DNA from: Companilactobacillus halodurans
GTDB taxonomy: Bacteria; Bacillota; Bacilli; Lactobacillales; Lactobacillaceae
NCBI RefSeq assembly: GCF_009600985.1
Contig: NZ_VDFP01000005.1
Span: 1-64,000 of the forward strand
Reading direction: 5' to 3'
Length of the DNA: 64,000 nucleotides
Below the pieces are notes generated by a model that saw only the letters and a program-made list of their open reading frames with translations, made no database searches and was not told where the DNA came from. The position numbers and the translations under genes are program-made. Below, piece by piece: positions 27,250 to 35,509 of the stretch. Every line of letters starts with the position of its first letter. Position 1 is the stretch's first letter.

Positions 27250-27284
27250 AAGGACAATCCCAGAATTTTTGTGGGATTGTCCTT
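27250..27284 (-). terminator. Attenuator terminator hairpin before the ABC operon
   Basis: AAGGACAATCCC pairs perfectly with GGGATTGTCCTT, followed on the minus strand by TTTT-AATTT. It lies upstream of, not after, the operon, so it would stop transcription before trpX unless an alternative fold forms. Confidence 0.75.
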
Positions 27285-27484
27285 AGAAAATAAAATACCC
27301 ACATGGTTATTTTGTATAAAAATTCCATGTGGGCTCTAAAATTATCATAGTTTAATAAGCCGACACGGATACAATCCACTCCAGATTGAATCCATATCGG
27401 ATCAATCTGAGTTATCGGCTTTGCCAACGAATATTTATTAGAGAGTATGTATTTTTCATAATGTTTTCTCCTAACAAATTGATG
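27285..27484 (-). ncRNA. Structured leader (candidate attenuator) of the trpXYZ-like operon
   Basis: About 235 bases of leader run from promoter to terminator. Helix P1 joins AAGCCGA (27415-27421) to TCGGCTT (27357-27363) and encloses two hairpins: ACTCAGATTGA-TCC with GGA-TTCAATCTG-AGT, and GGAT-TGT-ATCC. A second stem, CCCACATGG/CCATGTGGG (27298-27333), follows. GTGGATTGT (27371-27379) can instead pair, with one bulge, with ACAATCCCAC (27271-27280), the 5' arm of the terminator. This gives an antiterminator. The first P1 strand overlaps the end of a small leader reading frame. I find no T-box consensus. Confidence 0.6.
27412..27459 (-). CDS. Candidate 15-residue leader peptide with a Trp codon
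   Basis: Reads MKNTYSLINIRWQSR and stops at TAA. AGGAG sits eight bases before the ATG, a better ribosome site than that of trpX itself. The single Trp codon (27424-27426) lies just before the first strand of helix P1. A ribosome paused there would cover P1 and free the antiterminator strand. Only one Trp codon is present, so classical starvation control would be modest. Sensing by nascent-peptide stalling is an alternative. Translation is inferred, not shown. Confidence 0.55.
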   Translation of the reverse strand: MKNTYSLINIRWQSR

Positions 27485-27489
27485 ACTCA

Positions 27490-27518
27490 AATATATTTCA
27501 ATAACTAACTCTTGTCAA
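27490..27518 (-). promoter_or_regulatory. Promoter of the trpXYZ-like operon
   Basis: Consensus -35 TTGACA (27513-27518), 17-bp spacer and -10 TATATT (27490-27495). Such a strong promoter more than 250 bases from trpX fits control by attenuation rather than by initiation. Confidence 0.78.
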
Positions 27519-27606
27519 CCACAAATTTATAATACTTTGCCTATTAATTATTTTCTGAAAAAACATATAATGTAGACATTGGCAGAATTGCGAGGAAATT
27601 TATTTT

Positions 27607-28683
27607 ATGAGAAAAAATATACGATTATTGTTAATCGTGGGGTTGATGGTGATTTTTGCCACAGCCTTAACGTATTTTGACAGTTTCTTGTACCACGACC
27701 CTGTGGTAAGAGTGACAAATGTTAAGAATCTTAGTAAAAATACTTCTAAGGATCAGTACAAAAACACCGATACGCAAATCACGCAACGTGTCAGTGGTAA
27801 ATTATTAAATAGTAAAAATAAAGGCAAAACGATTTCGTTTCACAATACTTACTACAAGTCGCAGTTGACTGATACAAAGTATAAAACTGGACAGCAAGTT
27901 ATCCTAGCACATAGCGGACACTCGTATTCACCTCAAAATATCAAGCGTGACACGAGTCTGGTCTTTACTTTCGGACTAGTCATTTTCCTATTGTTCTGTA
28001 TGAAATTCGACCGGAAAAAATTATTTATCAGTGTTTTGATTAACATCGTTATTTTCTATGGCTATATGCAGTCGATTATTAAAACACACAACAACGCGTT
28101 ACTTTTGATGACTATCATAACGGCGTTATTAATTTCTGCAACGGCGTTATTAGTTATTTTAGGGCCGACTTATTCAGCTTTAATGGCTTTTTCGAGTACG
28201 GTGGTTGCTACGACGGCCGCAATGTTATTGAGTACTTTTATTCTTGGAATGACAGGCTACAGTGGGATTCACTTGGAACTTAACGATTATGAACTGCAGC
28301 CATATCTGAGCGTCTTCTTGTCGCAAGTCATTTTTAGTGTTTTAGGTGTTATTCTTGATGAGACGATGGATATTTCTTCATCTTTGATTCAAATGAAAAA
28401 GGAATTGAGCGATGTAACTGATAAGACGCTCTTTAAATCTGGTATCAATATCGGTCGGGAATTGATTGGACCTTTAATCAATATCTTGTTATTTATTGTG
28501 ATTGCGGAGAGTTTGAATGTTGTCTTACTTTATTTGAGCAATGGCAATTCCGTCGGCTACACGTTGAACATGACCTTGAGTTTAGGCGTCACACAGCTGT
28601 TGATCAGTGCTATCGGTATCGTTTTGACAGTGCCGGTCACTAGTTTTATTGCTAGTAAAGTAATTACAAGGAGGTTGAATTAA
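27607..28683 (+). CDS. yibE: YibE/F family membrane protein (first of a pair)
   Basis: A 358-residue membrane protein. One N-terminal helix is followed by an extracytoplasmic domain of about 85 residues (ITQRVSGKLLNSKNKGKTISFHNTY), then about seven helices. The YibE/F signature is visible as LGVILDETMDISSSLIQMKK. The family's function is not established. GAGGAAA precedes the ATG. Its last base pairs overlap the next gene as TAATG, and both belong to the same family, so the products probably form a hetero-oligomer. The operon is divergent from the trpXYZ-like operon. Confidence 0.82.
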   Translation: MRKNIRLLLIVGLMVIFATALTYFDSFLYHDPVVRVTNVKNLSKNTSKDQYKNTDTQITQRVSGKLLNSKNKGKTISFHNTYYKSQLTDTKYKTGQQVILAHSGHSYSPQNIKRDTSLVFTFGLVIFLLFCMKFDRKKLFISVLINIVIFYGYMQSIIKTHNNALLLMTIITALLISATALLVILGPTYSALMAFSSTVVATTAAMLLSTFILGMTGYSGIHLELNDYELQPYLSVFLSQVIFSVLGVILDETMDISSSLIQMKKELSDVTDKTLFKSGINIGRELIGPLINILLFIVIAESLNVVLLYLSNGNSVGYTLNMTLSLGVTQLLISAIGIVLTVPVTSFIASKVITRRLN

Positions 28684-29441
28684 TGCTATATCTATTTTTA
28701 ACTTTCGTTGTTCTACTATTATTAGTCAGTGGAACTAGAGGATTTACTTTATTATTCGGACTTGGCATCAATGTTATTTCAATTTTAGCTTTGTTAATTT
28801 TGATTGCAGATGGCTTCAATATTTTAATTACGACTGGTATCGTTGCGTTAATAATTTTGGTAGTCGCAATTTTTATGAATGTCGACAATCCGCAAACAGC
28901 CAATACAGCTTTTAAGACGTCATTGATAATTGTAGTTATTATTTTATTGATTACGATTCCCCTAGAAACCTGGGCTAATGCTCAAGGGATGGGGGCTGAA
29001 AATCAAGATGAACTTGAAGCCTTTTCTCTAGCCGCAGGAATTTCATTTCCCGAATTAGCAATTTCAATCATCGTTATCAATAGTTTAGGAGTTATTTCTG
29101 AAACCAGTGTGGCGATAACGAGTGGCTTGAATGAAATCGTTGATAACAAGCCAACTTTAACGCCAAGAGAAATATTTAACGATGGCTTTTCAGTTGGCAA
29201 TAAAATTCTCAATACGCAGACTAATACTTTGCTCTTCAATTTCTTTTCTTCAACTTTTCCATTGTTTTTCTTGATTCATTCATTGGGATACAAATTTTCA
29301 GAAATCTTGAATGATAAATTGATTGTGGCGCAGATTTTAACGACTTTGATTTGTACGATTGGCGTTATTTTGACAGTGCCGATTACATCTTATTTGGTTT
29401 ATCGAAAAGCTAATAACAAAGTTAAAAAAACTGAAAAATAG
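28683..29441 (+). CDS. yibF: YibE/F family membrane protein (second of a pair)
   Basis: A 252-residue protein with about seven helices and no large extracytoplasmic domain, the usual architecture of the second YibE/F partner. The motif SLGVISETSVAITSGLNEI aligns with LGVILDETMDISSSLIQ of the upstream protein. The start overlaps the preceding stop, and AGGAGG lies within the previous gene's end. Function unknown. Confidence 0.82.
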   Translation: MLYLFLTFVVLLLLVSGTRGFTLLFGLGINVISILALLILIADGFNILITTGIVALIILVVAIFMNVDNPQTANTAFKTSLIIVVIILLITIPLETWANAQGMGAENQDELEAFSLAAGISFPELAISIIVINSLGVISETSVAITSGLNEIVDNKPTLTPREIFNDGFSVGNKILNTQTNTLLFNFFSSTFPLFFLIHSLGYKFSEILNDKLIVAQILTTLICTIGVILTVPITSYLVYRKANNKVKKTEK

Positions 29442-29454
29442 CTCTCTGAAACCG

Positions 29455-29501
29455 TTGTCACAAATTGTAATCAAACCTAGAATAGAGTTAATAATTCTAG
29501 G
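29455..29501 (+). promoter_or_regulatory. Promoter and dyad operator of the GH13 glucosidase gene
   Basis: TTGTCA (29455-29460), 17-bp spacer, TAGAAT (29478-29483). An inverted repeat CCTAGAAT-N10-ATTCTAGG (29476-29501) spans the -10 and start point. It is a plausible repressor site, or a 5' mRNA hairpin just before the ribosome site. Confidence 0.6.
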
Positions 29502-29514
29502 AAGAGGGCAAAGT

Positions 29515-31188
29515 ATGACAGAGAATAATTGGTGGAAAAAATCAGTAGTTTATCAAGTTTATCCAAGAAGCTACCAAGATAGCAATGGCGATGGTATCGG
29601 CGATTTACCAGGTTTGACGAGTCGGTTGCCTTATATCAAGGACTTAGGAGCGGACGTAATTTGGTTAAATCCAATCTACAAGTCTCCTGATAAAGATAAT
29701 GGCTATGATATTAGCGATTATCGCAGCATCCAGCCAACCTATGGAACGATGGATGATTTTGAAACAATGCTTCAAAAAGCACATGTTTTAGGATTGAAAA
29801 TTATGATGGATCTAGTGGTCAACCATACGTCTGATCAGAACAAGTGGTTCCAAGAAAGTCGCAAGTCAAAAGATAATCCTTATCGTGATTATTACGTTTG
29901 GCGCGACCCAGTGGATGGTCACGAACCTAATAATTGGGGTTCTTACTTCAATGGTTCCGTTTGGAAATTTGATGAACAAACAGGCCAATATTATTTGCAT
30001 CTGTTTGCGGAGGGTCAACCCGATTTAAATTGGGAAAATCCTAAAGTTCGCGATGAAGTTTGGAATGTAATGCGGTTTTGGTTAGACAAAGGCGTCGACG
30101 GATTTCGAATGGACGTTATCAATTTAATCTCTAAACCTGCAGGTTTGCCTGACGGAAAGAAATTGCCTGATGAGAAATACGCTGACGTGGGTAAAGTCGT
30201 TGCTGACGGTCCCCGTTTAAATGAATTTCTCCAAGAAATGAATCAAAAAGTTTTATCTAAATATGATGTGATGACAGTTGGCGAAATGCCTGACTCAACG
30301 CCGGAAGATGCAATAAAATACACCGGATTGGATTCACACGAGTTGAACATGGTCTTCCAATTCGATCATGTGGGACTTTCTGGAAATCCCGATAAGCGTT
30401 TGGGAAAATGGTATGATGCTCCAGTCAAATTGACGGAATTAAAGCATTCTTTGAGTAAGTGGGAGACCGGGCTCAATGGCAAAGGTTGGAACAGTTTGTA
30501 TTGGAATAACCACGACCAACCTCGGGCTGTCTCAAGATTTGCAACAGATAATCCGAAGTATCGGACAAAAGCTGCGAAAATGTTAGGGACCACTTTACAT
30601 ATGATGCAGGGAACACCTTACGTCTATGAGGGTGAAGAATTGGGAATGACCAACGTTCACTATACGAAACTTTCACAATATGAGGATTTGGAATCCTTGA
30701 ATGCTTATCATGAATTCGTTGAGGATGAAAAAATCGTCGATAAAGATTCAATGTTGAAGTATCTCTCTGCTAGGTCACGTGATAATGCTAGAACGCCGAT
30801 GCAATGGGATGAAAATAAGAACGCCGGTTTTTCTAGCGCCAAACCTTGGTTTGAATTGAATCCTAATTATCAAGAAATCAACGCTCGTGATCAAATTGAA
30901 GACAAAAATTCAGTCTTTAGCTACTATAAGAAATTGATTGAATTACGTCATAACAGCGATTTGATTGTTTACGGCGAGTATGAATTGCTTGACCCAGAGG
31001 ATGAAAAGGTATTTAGTTACAAACGTCGTTATAACGGTCAAACACTCTTAGTTATCAGTAATTTCACTGACCAGAAATTGACTCGTGACTATGGTCAAGA
31101 AAAGGGCCAGTTGTTGATTGGTAACTATGATGATGACTTAAATATGGAAATTAGACCTTACGAGAGCAAAGTTTATATTTTTAAATAA
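29515..31188 (+). CDS. GH13 alpha-glucosidase, probably oligo-1,6-glucosidase
   Basis: A 557-residue cytoplasmic GH13 enzyme without a signal peptide. The catalytic triad is D200 (GFRMDVINL), E257 (VGEMP) and D334 (NNHDQ). The residue after the nucleophile is Val; in the GH13 isomaltase/maltase group Val at this place is associated with alpha-1,6 specificity, as opposed to Ala/Thr in maltases. It therefore likely hydrolyses isomaltose and isomalto-oligosaccharides to glucose. GAGGG precedes the ATG. It is monocistronic, next to a GH31 glucosidase gene two genes away, and has its own promoter, dyad and terminator. Confidence 0.9.
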   Translation: MTENNWWKKSVVYQVYPRSYQDSNGDGIGDLPGLTSRLPYIKDLGADVIWLNPIYKSPDKDNGYDISDYRSIQPTYGTMDDFETMLQKAHVLGLKIMMDLVVNHTSDQNKWFQESRKSKDNPYRDYYVWRDPVDGHEPNNWGSYFNGSVWKFDEQTGQYYLHLFAEGQPDLNWENPKVRDEVWNVMRFWLDKGVDGFRMDVINLISKPAGLPDGKKLPDEKYADVGKVVADGPRLNEFLQEMNQKVLSKYDVMTVGEMPDSTPEDAIKYTGLDSHELNMVFQFDHVGLSGNPDKRLGKWYDAPVKLTELKHSLSKWETGLNGKGWNSLYWNNHDQPRAVSRFATDNPKYRTKAAKMLGTTLHMMQGTPYVYEGEELGMTNVHYTKLSQYEDLESLNAYHEFVEDEKIVDKDSMLKYLSARSRDNARTPMQWDENKNAGFSSAKPWFELNPNYQEINARDQIEDKNSVFSYYKKLIELRHNSDLIVYGEYELLDPEDEKVFSYKRRYNGQTLLVISNFTDQKLTRDYGQEKGQLLIGNYDDDLNMEIRPYESKVYIFK

Positions 31189-31199
31189 ATTTAGAAATT

Positions 31200-31238
31200 A
31201 AAAGGAGATTCTCAAATCAATGAGAACCTCCTTTTTTA
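31200..31238. terminator. Terminator between GH13 gene and aldo/keto reductase gene
   Basis: AAAGGAGATTCTCA and TGAGAACCTCCTTT pair with one mismatch, followed by T-runs. The two genes are convergent and 66 bp apart. Confidence 0.85.
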
Positions 31239-31254
31239 TTATAAAAATCGTATT

Positions 31255-32175
31255 TTAAGGTAAGTCGTTTCCAGCAGCGAAGTAAACGTCGTACCATTCT
31301 TGTTTCGTAAGGTCGATGTCTCCACCTTGAGCACTGTCAGAAATATGTTCAGGATTCATTGTTCCAATAATTACTTGAATATTAGCAGGATGTCTCAAAA
31401 TCCAAGCAGTCGCAATCGCATTCTTGCTGGCGTTATATTTATCAGCTAATTTTTGTAATTCATCATTTAACTTAGGGAATTTATCGTTGTCGATGAAGGT
31501 TCCAGCAAAGTTACCATATTGGAATGGTGACCAAGCTTGAATAGTTACGCCAAGACGTCTGGAAAATTCAAGGATGCCACCATCATGGTTGATCGAGCGA
31601 GTATCGGTCATGTTGGTATGCAGTCCAAAGTCAATCATACCGGTGTGCATGATGCTAAATTGCAATTGATTGATAATCAGTCTTTGGTCAACAGCTTCTT
31701 GAACGAGTAAATATTGTTGAGGATTAAAGTTTGAAACACCGAAGTGACGAACTTTGCCAGTTCTTTGCAATTCATCAAAAGCTTCAGCCACTTCTTCAGG
31801 TTCCATCAATGGATCGGGACGGTGCAACAAGAAGGAGTCGAGATAATCAATTCCTAAACGTTTCAAAGAACCATCGACAGCATCGATGATATGTTGTTTT
31901 GAAAAGTCATATCTCTCGCCGGAAACGATGCCACCCTTAGATTGAATAAAGAGATCGTCACGGTCGACGCTGCTCTTTTTAAGAGCTTGACCGAAGATTT
32001 TTTCTGAATCGCCATTGCCATAAATATCAGCTGAATCAATATAATTAATGCCACTGTTATAAGCAGTGTCGATAGCTTTAGCAGCTTGGTCAGGATTCAA
32101 TTTGTTCATCCTCATGATTCCTAACGCAACTGCTGATGCTTGCCAATTAGTTTCACCAATATAACGTTGTTTCAT
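31255..32175 (-). CDS. Aldo/keto reductase (YdhF-like)
   Basis: A 306-residue NADPH-dependent TIM-barrel oxidoreductase. The catalytic Tyr lies in NYIDSADIYGNG and the His in DYLDSFLLHRPDP; the C-terminal cofactor loop is IQVIIGTMNPEHI. It fits the YdhF-like subgroup of oxidoreductases of unknown physiological substrate. GGAGG lies before the ATG. The gene diverges from the GH31 gene with promoter TTGACT-17-AATAAT (32208-32236) and a cre box just upstream. This suggests carbon-dependent expression. Confidence 0.86.
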   Translation of the reverse strand: MKQRYIGETNWQASAVALGIMRMNKLNPDQAAKAIDTAYNSGINYIDSADIYGNGDSEKIFGQALKKSSVDRDDLFIQSKGGIVSGERYDFSKQHIIDAVDGSLKRLGIDYLDSFLLHRPDPLMEPEEVAEAFDELQRTGKVRHFGVSNFNPQQYLLVQEAVDQRLIINQLQFSIMHTGMIDFGLHTNMTDTRSINHDGGILEFSRRLGVTIQAWSPFQYGNFAGTFIDNDKFPKLNDELQKLADKYNASKNAIATAWILRHPANIQVIIGTMNPEHISDSAQGGDIDLTKQEWYDVYFAAGNDLP

Positions 32176-32207
32176 AAAAATACCTCCAATATTTGATTAA
32201 CAATTTT

Positions 32208-32257
32208 ATTATTGAATGTTGCCTGTGAGAAGTCAATAATTAAGATTGCGCTTACAA
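32208..32257 (-). promoter_or_regulatory. Aldo/keto reductase promoter and cre box
   Basis: -35 TTGACT (32231-32236), 17-bp spacer, -10 AATAAT (32208-32213) on the minus strand. At 32243-32257 the minus strand reads TTGTAAGCGCAATCT, which fits every fixed position of the cre consensus. Placed upstream of the reductase promoter and about 130 bp before the GH31 start, it could activate one gene or repress the other. Confidence 0.65.
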
Positions 32258-32388
32258 AGACTATTCTAAGCTTTTTTACAGTTATTTAGTAGAGGTGGTA
32301 TTCTAAAGATATAATTTTAAAAACAACCGATTTTTGCTGCAAGAAAAATTAGTTAGATGGATAATATGTTGAAATTGGAGTGGATTTG

Positions 32389-34584
32389 ATGAAAGCAGTT
32401 GCTGGAAGAACTTGTCGCTTTACCGTTATAACGGACTCGTTATTGAGAATTGAAGAAGACATGAGTGGTCAATTTGAGAATCGACCTACCCAGACAGTGG
32501 TTAATCGAGATTTTGCCAGTCCTAAGGTTCAAGTTTTACGTGATAACAACCAACATGAGATTGAAATCGAGACAGACTCGTTTCACTTATACTACGATGG
32601 TGGTCGCCTTAATTCTGAATCTCTTTATATCGATTTGAAAAAAGGTCATGCAACTTATGGGAATCGTTGGTACTTTGGAGCTGACAACGATAGCCATCGC
32701 CAAAACTTAGGTGGCACGATTAGAACTTTGGACAAAATCGATGGAGCAACTGACTTAGGCAAAGGTATCATGTCAAAAGACGGCTACAGTTATTTGGATG
32801 ATTCGAAATCCTTTATTTATCAAACAAAGACTGACTCATTTACAAAAAGAGAATCTGAAACAGTCGATGGTTATCTGTTTTGTTATGGCAGAGACTATCA
32901 AAAATCTTTAAGCGACTTTTATCAACTGACAGGACCAACGCCATTATTGCCTAGATATGCTTTAGGAAATTGGTGGAGCCGTTTTTATCAATATACGCAA
33001 ACTAGCTATCAGGAATTAATGGAAAAATTTGCTCAAAAAGATGTTCCAATTAATGTTTGCGTCCTCGATATGGATTGGCATAAGTTCGATATTCCTCAAA
33101 AATACGGTTCTGGTTGGACTGGTTATTCATGGAACAAAGAACTATTTCCAGAACCGGAAAAATTACTCAAGTGGCTTCATGAAAATGGTGAAAAAGTTAC
33201 CTTGAACGTTCACCCGGCTGCTGGTATCAGAGCCTTTGAAGATAATTATCAAAAAGCTTGCGCAACGATGGGGATGGATCCTAAAAAGGGTGAGCCAATT
33301 TCCTTTGATTTAGAAAATCCTAAATTTAGAAAAGCTTATTTTGAAGATATACATCATCAATTGGAACATCAAGGCGTTGACTTTTGGTGGATTGATTGGC
33401 AACAAGGCTTGGCTAAATCAGAAAACAAGATGGATCCGCTCTGGTTGTTGAATCATTACCACTATCAGGATAACAATCGCAGAACTAACGGCAATGGACT
33501 GATTTTGAGCCGGTACGCCGGACCTGGTTCACATCGTTATCCATTAGGATTTTCTGGCGATACGGTGATTTCTTGGAAATCCTTAAATTTCCAACCTCAA
33601 TTTACAATTACAGCGGCAAATATTGGTTACACTTGGTGGAGTCATGACATCGGAGGTCATATGCATGGCAGTTTCGATGGCGAATTAGCCACTAGATGGT
33701 TACAATTGGGCGTTTTCAGTCCCATCAATCGCTTGCATTCTTCAAATAATCTATTTTCAGGTAAAGAACCATGGAATTACCGCTTAGATTACGAAAAATC
33801 TCAAGAAAAATTCTTACGTTTGCGGACTAAGTTAGTGCCTTATCTAGATTCTGCCAATTATCAGACACATGTTGCAGGCATCCCCATCGTCAAGCCGCTC
33901 TATTATGACTTTCCCAAAAACGATAATGCCTATGCAATTAAAAATGAATATTTCTTCGGTGCGCAAATGCTGGTTTCACCCATCACGCAACCTCATGACA
34001 AGACTACTCAAATGTCCCATGCAACGACATGGCTGCCAGAAGGAAAGTGGATCGACTACTTTACGCATTTACCTTATAACGGGGCTACGGTCATCAAAAA
34101 TTATCGCGATATTGATAAGATGCCAGTTTTCGTTAAAAAGGGAGCTATTATTGTTACTAATCCTGATTCAATGGCTAATATCAATGATTTACCGGAAAAG
34201 TTAGAAGTGGAGATTTTTTCTGGAGCCAATGGCAAGTTTGAATTATTTGAGCATCAAGGAAAGAAGATTGCAAGAACTAAATTTACTTGGGATGATCAAG
34301 AACAAAAATTGTCAATTGTCGTTGAAGATCCTGAACACATCGTGCCTGAAAAGAGAACTATTCAAAAGGTTATTTATAAAGATAATCCAGAGCAGATTTT
34401 TTCAGAAATGCGCTTTCGAATTCAACGTGCCAAAATTGAATTTGATTTGAAACAAAAGCTCTATGACAGTTTTACAGCTAAAAATTATAATTATTCTCAA
34501 TTCATCAATCTTTTGAATACTTTGGATGATGATAATTTACGAAGTAGTTTAAGCGAAGTGGCTTTTATTCGTGAATCATTTTAA
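32389..34584 (+). CDS. GH31 alpha-glucosidase
   Basis: A 731-residue glycoside hydrolase family 31 protein, intracellular (no signal peptide). The nucleophile is D336 in FWWIDWQQG and the acid/base D391 in GFSGDT. The WWSHDIGGHMHG motif and the C-terminal beta domains (PLYYDFP, then VSPITQP, FVKKGAI) are in order. Family members hydrolyse terminal alpha-glucosidic or related linkages; the exact linkage is not determinable. GGAG precedes the ATG at 32389 by nine bases. A last segment of about 90 residues (from EKRTIQKVIY) is helical and unusual for the family. It is monocistronic with terminator. Confidence 0.87.
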   Translation: MKAVAGRTCRFTVITDSLLRIEEDMSGQFENRPTQTVVNRDFASPKVQVLRDNNQHEIEIETDSFHLYYDGGRLNSESLYIDLKKGHATYGNRWYFGADNDSHRQNLGGTIRTLDKIDGATDLGKGIMSKDGYSYLDDSKSFIYQTKTDSFTKRESETVDGYLFCYGRDYQKSLSDFYQLTGPTPLLPRYALGNWWSRFYQYTQTSYQELMEKFAQKDVPINVCVLDMDWHKFDIPQKYGSGWTGYSWNKELFPEPEKLLKWLHENGEKVTLNVHPAAGIRAFEDNYQKACATMGMDPKKGEPISFDLENPKFRKAYFEDIHHQLEHQGVDFWWIDWQQGLAKSENKMDPLWLLNHYHYQDNNRRTNGNGLILSRYAGPGSHRYPLGFSGDTVISWKSLNFQPQFTITAANIGYTWWSHDIGGHMHGSFDGELATRWLQLGVFSPINRLHSSNNLFSGKEPWNYRLDYEKSQEKFLRLRTKLVPYLDSANYQTHVAGIPIVKPLYYDFPKNDNAYAIKNEYFFGAQMLVSPITQPHDKTTQMSHATTWLPEGKWIDYFTHLPYNGATVIKNYRDIDKMPVFVKKGAIIVTNPDSMANINDLPEKLEVEIFSGANGKFELFEHQGKKIARTKFTWDDQEQKLSIVVEDPEHIVPEKRTIQKVIYKDNPEQIFSEMRFRIQRAKIEFDLKQKLYDSFTAKNYNYSQFINLLNTLDDDNLRSSLSEVAFIRESF

Positions 34585-34601
34585 TCAAATTTTACTAAGC
34601 T

Positions 34602-34629
34602 AGCGTCCTGATAACAGGGCGTTTTTTAT
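34602..34629 (+). terminator. GH31 gene terminator
   Basis: GCGTCCTG and CAGGGCGT pair around ATAA, followed by six T residues. Confidence 0.85.
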
Positions 34630-34739
34630 TTTGCCGTGAAAAATAAAATTGTTATTCGCTTTCATAAACTACTAATTTTGTTAGAATAAGTAATGCGATA
34701 ATATATATAAATAAAATTGATATTTGGAGAAGCGTGTCT

Positions 34740-35435
34740 ATGGTCGTAGAAATTTTGTATCAAAAGGTTGCAGCTGATATTAAGAAGAATATTCTCTCTG
34801 GAGCTTATCCAGTTGATAGTTTGATTCCAACTGAAAATGATTTGGAACAAAAGTATGACGTCAGTAAAATCACTGTTCGTAAGGCAGTGGAACAATTAGT
34901 TGCTGACGGCTATTTGAGAAAGAAAAGCGGCATCGGTACTCGAGTTATCAGCGATAATCTCTTCAACAAACTCTCGAAAGCTAAGTCTTATTCAGCTATC
35001 GTCAACGAACAGGGCAAGTTGACAAAGGAGATTCTCTCTTCAAAGATTTTACCGACTGAACAAACGCCTTTAAAAGATGAATTCACTAGTCCTCGAGTCG
35101 TGTTTGTTAAACGCCTCTATTCACTAGATGATGAACCCTTTATTATCGTGAACCATTTATTGCCAAAAATTGAGGGGACATCGCAAGTTAAAAATCTCAA
35201 TCATCAATCGTTATACAAGTTTTTAAAGGATAACGGTCAAGAAATCAGTCATTTTAGCGATGAATTCAGTGCTATTCAACTAGATGATGATGAAAAGAAG
35301 ATTTTAAATAAGAAAGATGCTCTAGCTTTGAAACGCATCCGTCGTGGTTTTGATAATAAAGGAAATTTAATTGAGTATACTGAGTCTATCTATGACAGTA
35401 ATAAAATGCCATACAAAATTGAATATGATATTTAA
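34740..35435 (+). CDS. GntR/HutC-family regulator of the amino-sugar-acid operon
   Basis: A 231-residue repressor-type protein: winged helix (residues 1-70, with IPTENDLEQKYDVSKITVRKA as the recognition region) and a UTRA ligand domain (from about 85 to the end, FVKRLYSLDDEPFIIVNHLLP). HutC-type members sense small sugars or acids, often phosphorylated. The ATG at 34740 follows GGAGA at nine bases; a GTG six bases earlier is an alternative. It lies immediately upstream of the PTS operon and most likely binds the 26-bp palindrome in the gap between them. Confidence 0.86.
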   Translation: MVVEILYQKVAADIKKNILSGAYPVDSLIPTENDLEQKYDVSKITVRKAVEQLVADGYLRKKSGIGTRVISDNLFNKLSKAKSYSAIVNEQGKLTKEILSSKILPTEQTPLKDEFTSPRVVFVKRLYSLDDEPFIIVNHLLPKIEGTSQVKNLNHQSLYKFLKDNGQEISHFSDEFSAIQLDDDEKKILNKKDALALKRIRRGFDNKGNLIEYTESIYDSNKMPYKIEYDI

Positions 35436-35444
35436 TTAATCTTT

Positions 35445-35483
35445 ATTTAAGCGTTTACATCATAACATTATAATGTTATGATG
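35445..35483 (+). promoter_or_regulatory. Promoter, cre box and perfect 26-bp palindromic operator
   Basis: -35 TTTACA (35454-35459), 17-bp spacer, -10 TATGAT (35477-35482). A cre-like box ATTTAAGCGTTTACA (35445-35459, one mismatch) covers the -35. A perfect palindrome with half-site CATCATAACATTA fills 35458-35483, covering the spacer and -10. Binding at either site would block RNA polymerase, so the operon should be repressed by CcpA and released by the GntR ligand. Confidence 0.82.
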
Positions 35484-35509
35484 ATTCCGAAAAAAAAGGA
35501 GGGTACTAC

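Noticed and set aside
27285-27484. T-box riboswitch for tryptophan
   Set aside because: The leader lacks the AGGGTGGNACCGCG-type T-box sequence and a recognisable stem I with AG bulge and specifier loop. The Trp codon instead sits in a small translated-looking frame.
27143-27490. A 115-codon minus-strand frame across the trpXYZ leader
   Set aside because: It overlaps the trpX start in another frame, crosses the terminator and both leader hairpins, and begins near the transcription start without a good ribosome site. The short frame at 27412-27459 is better supported.
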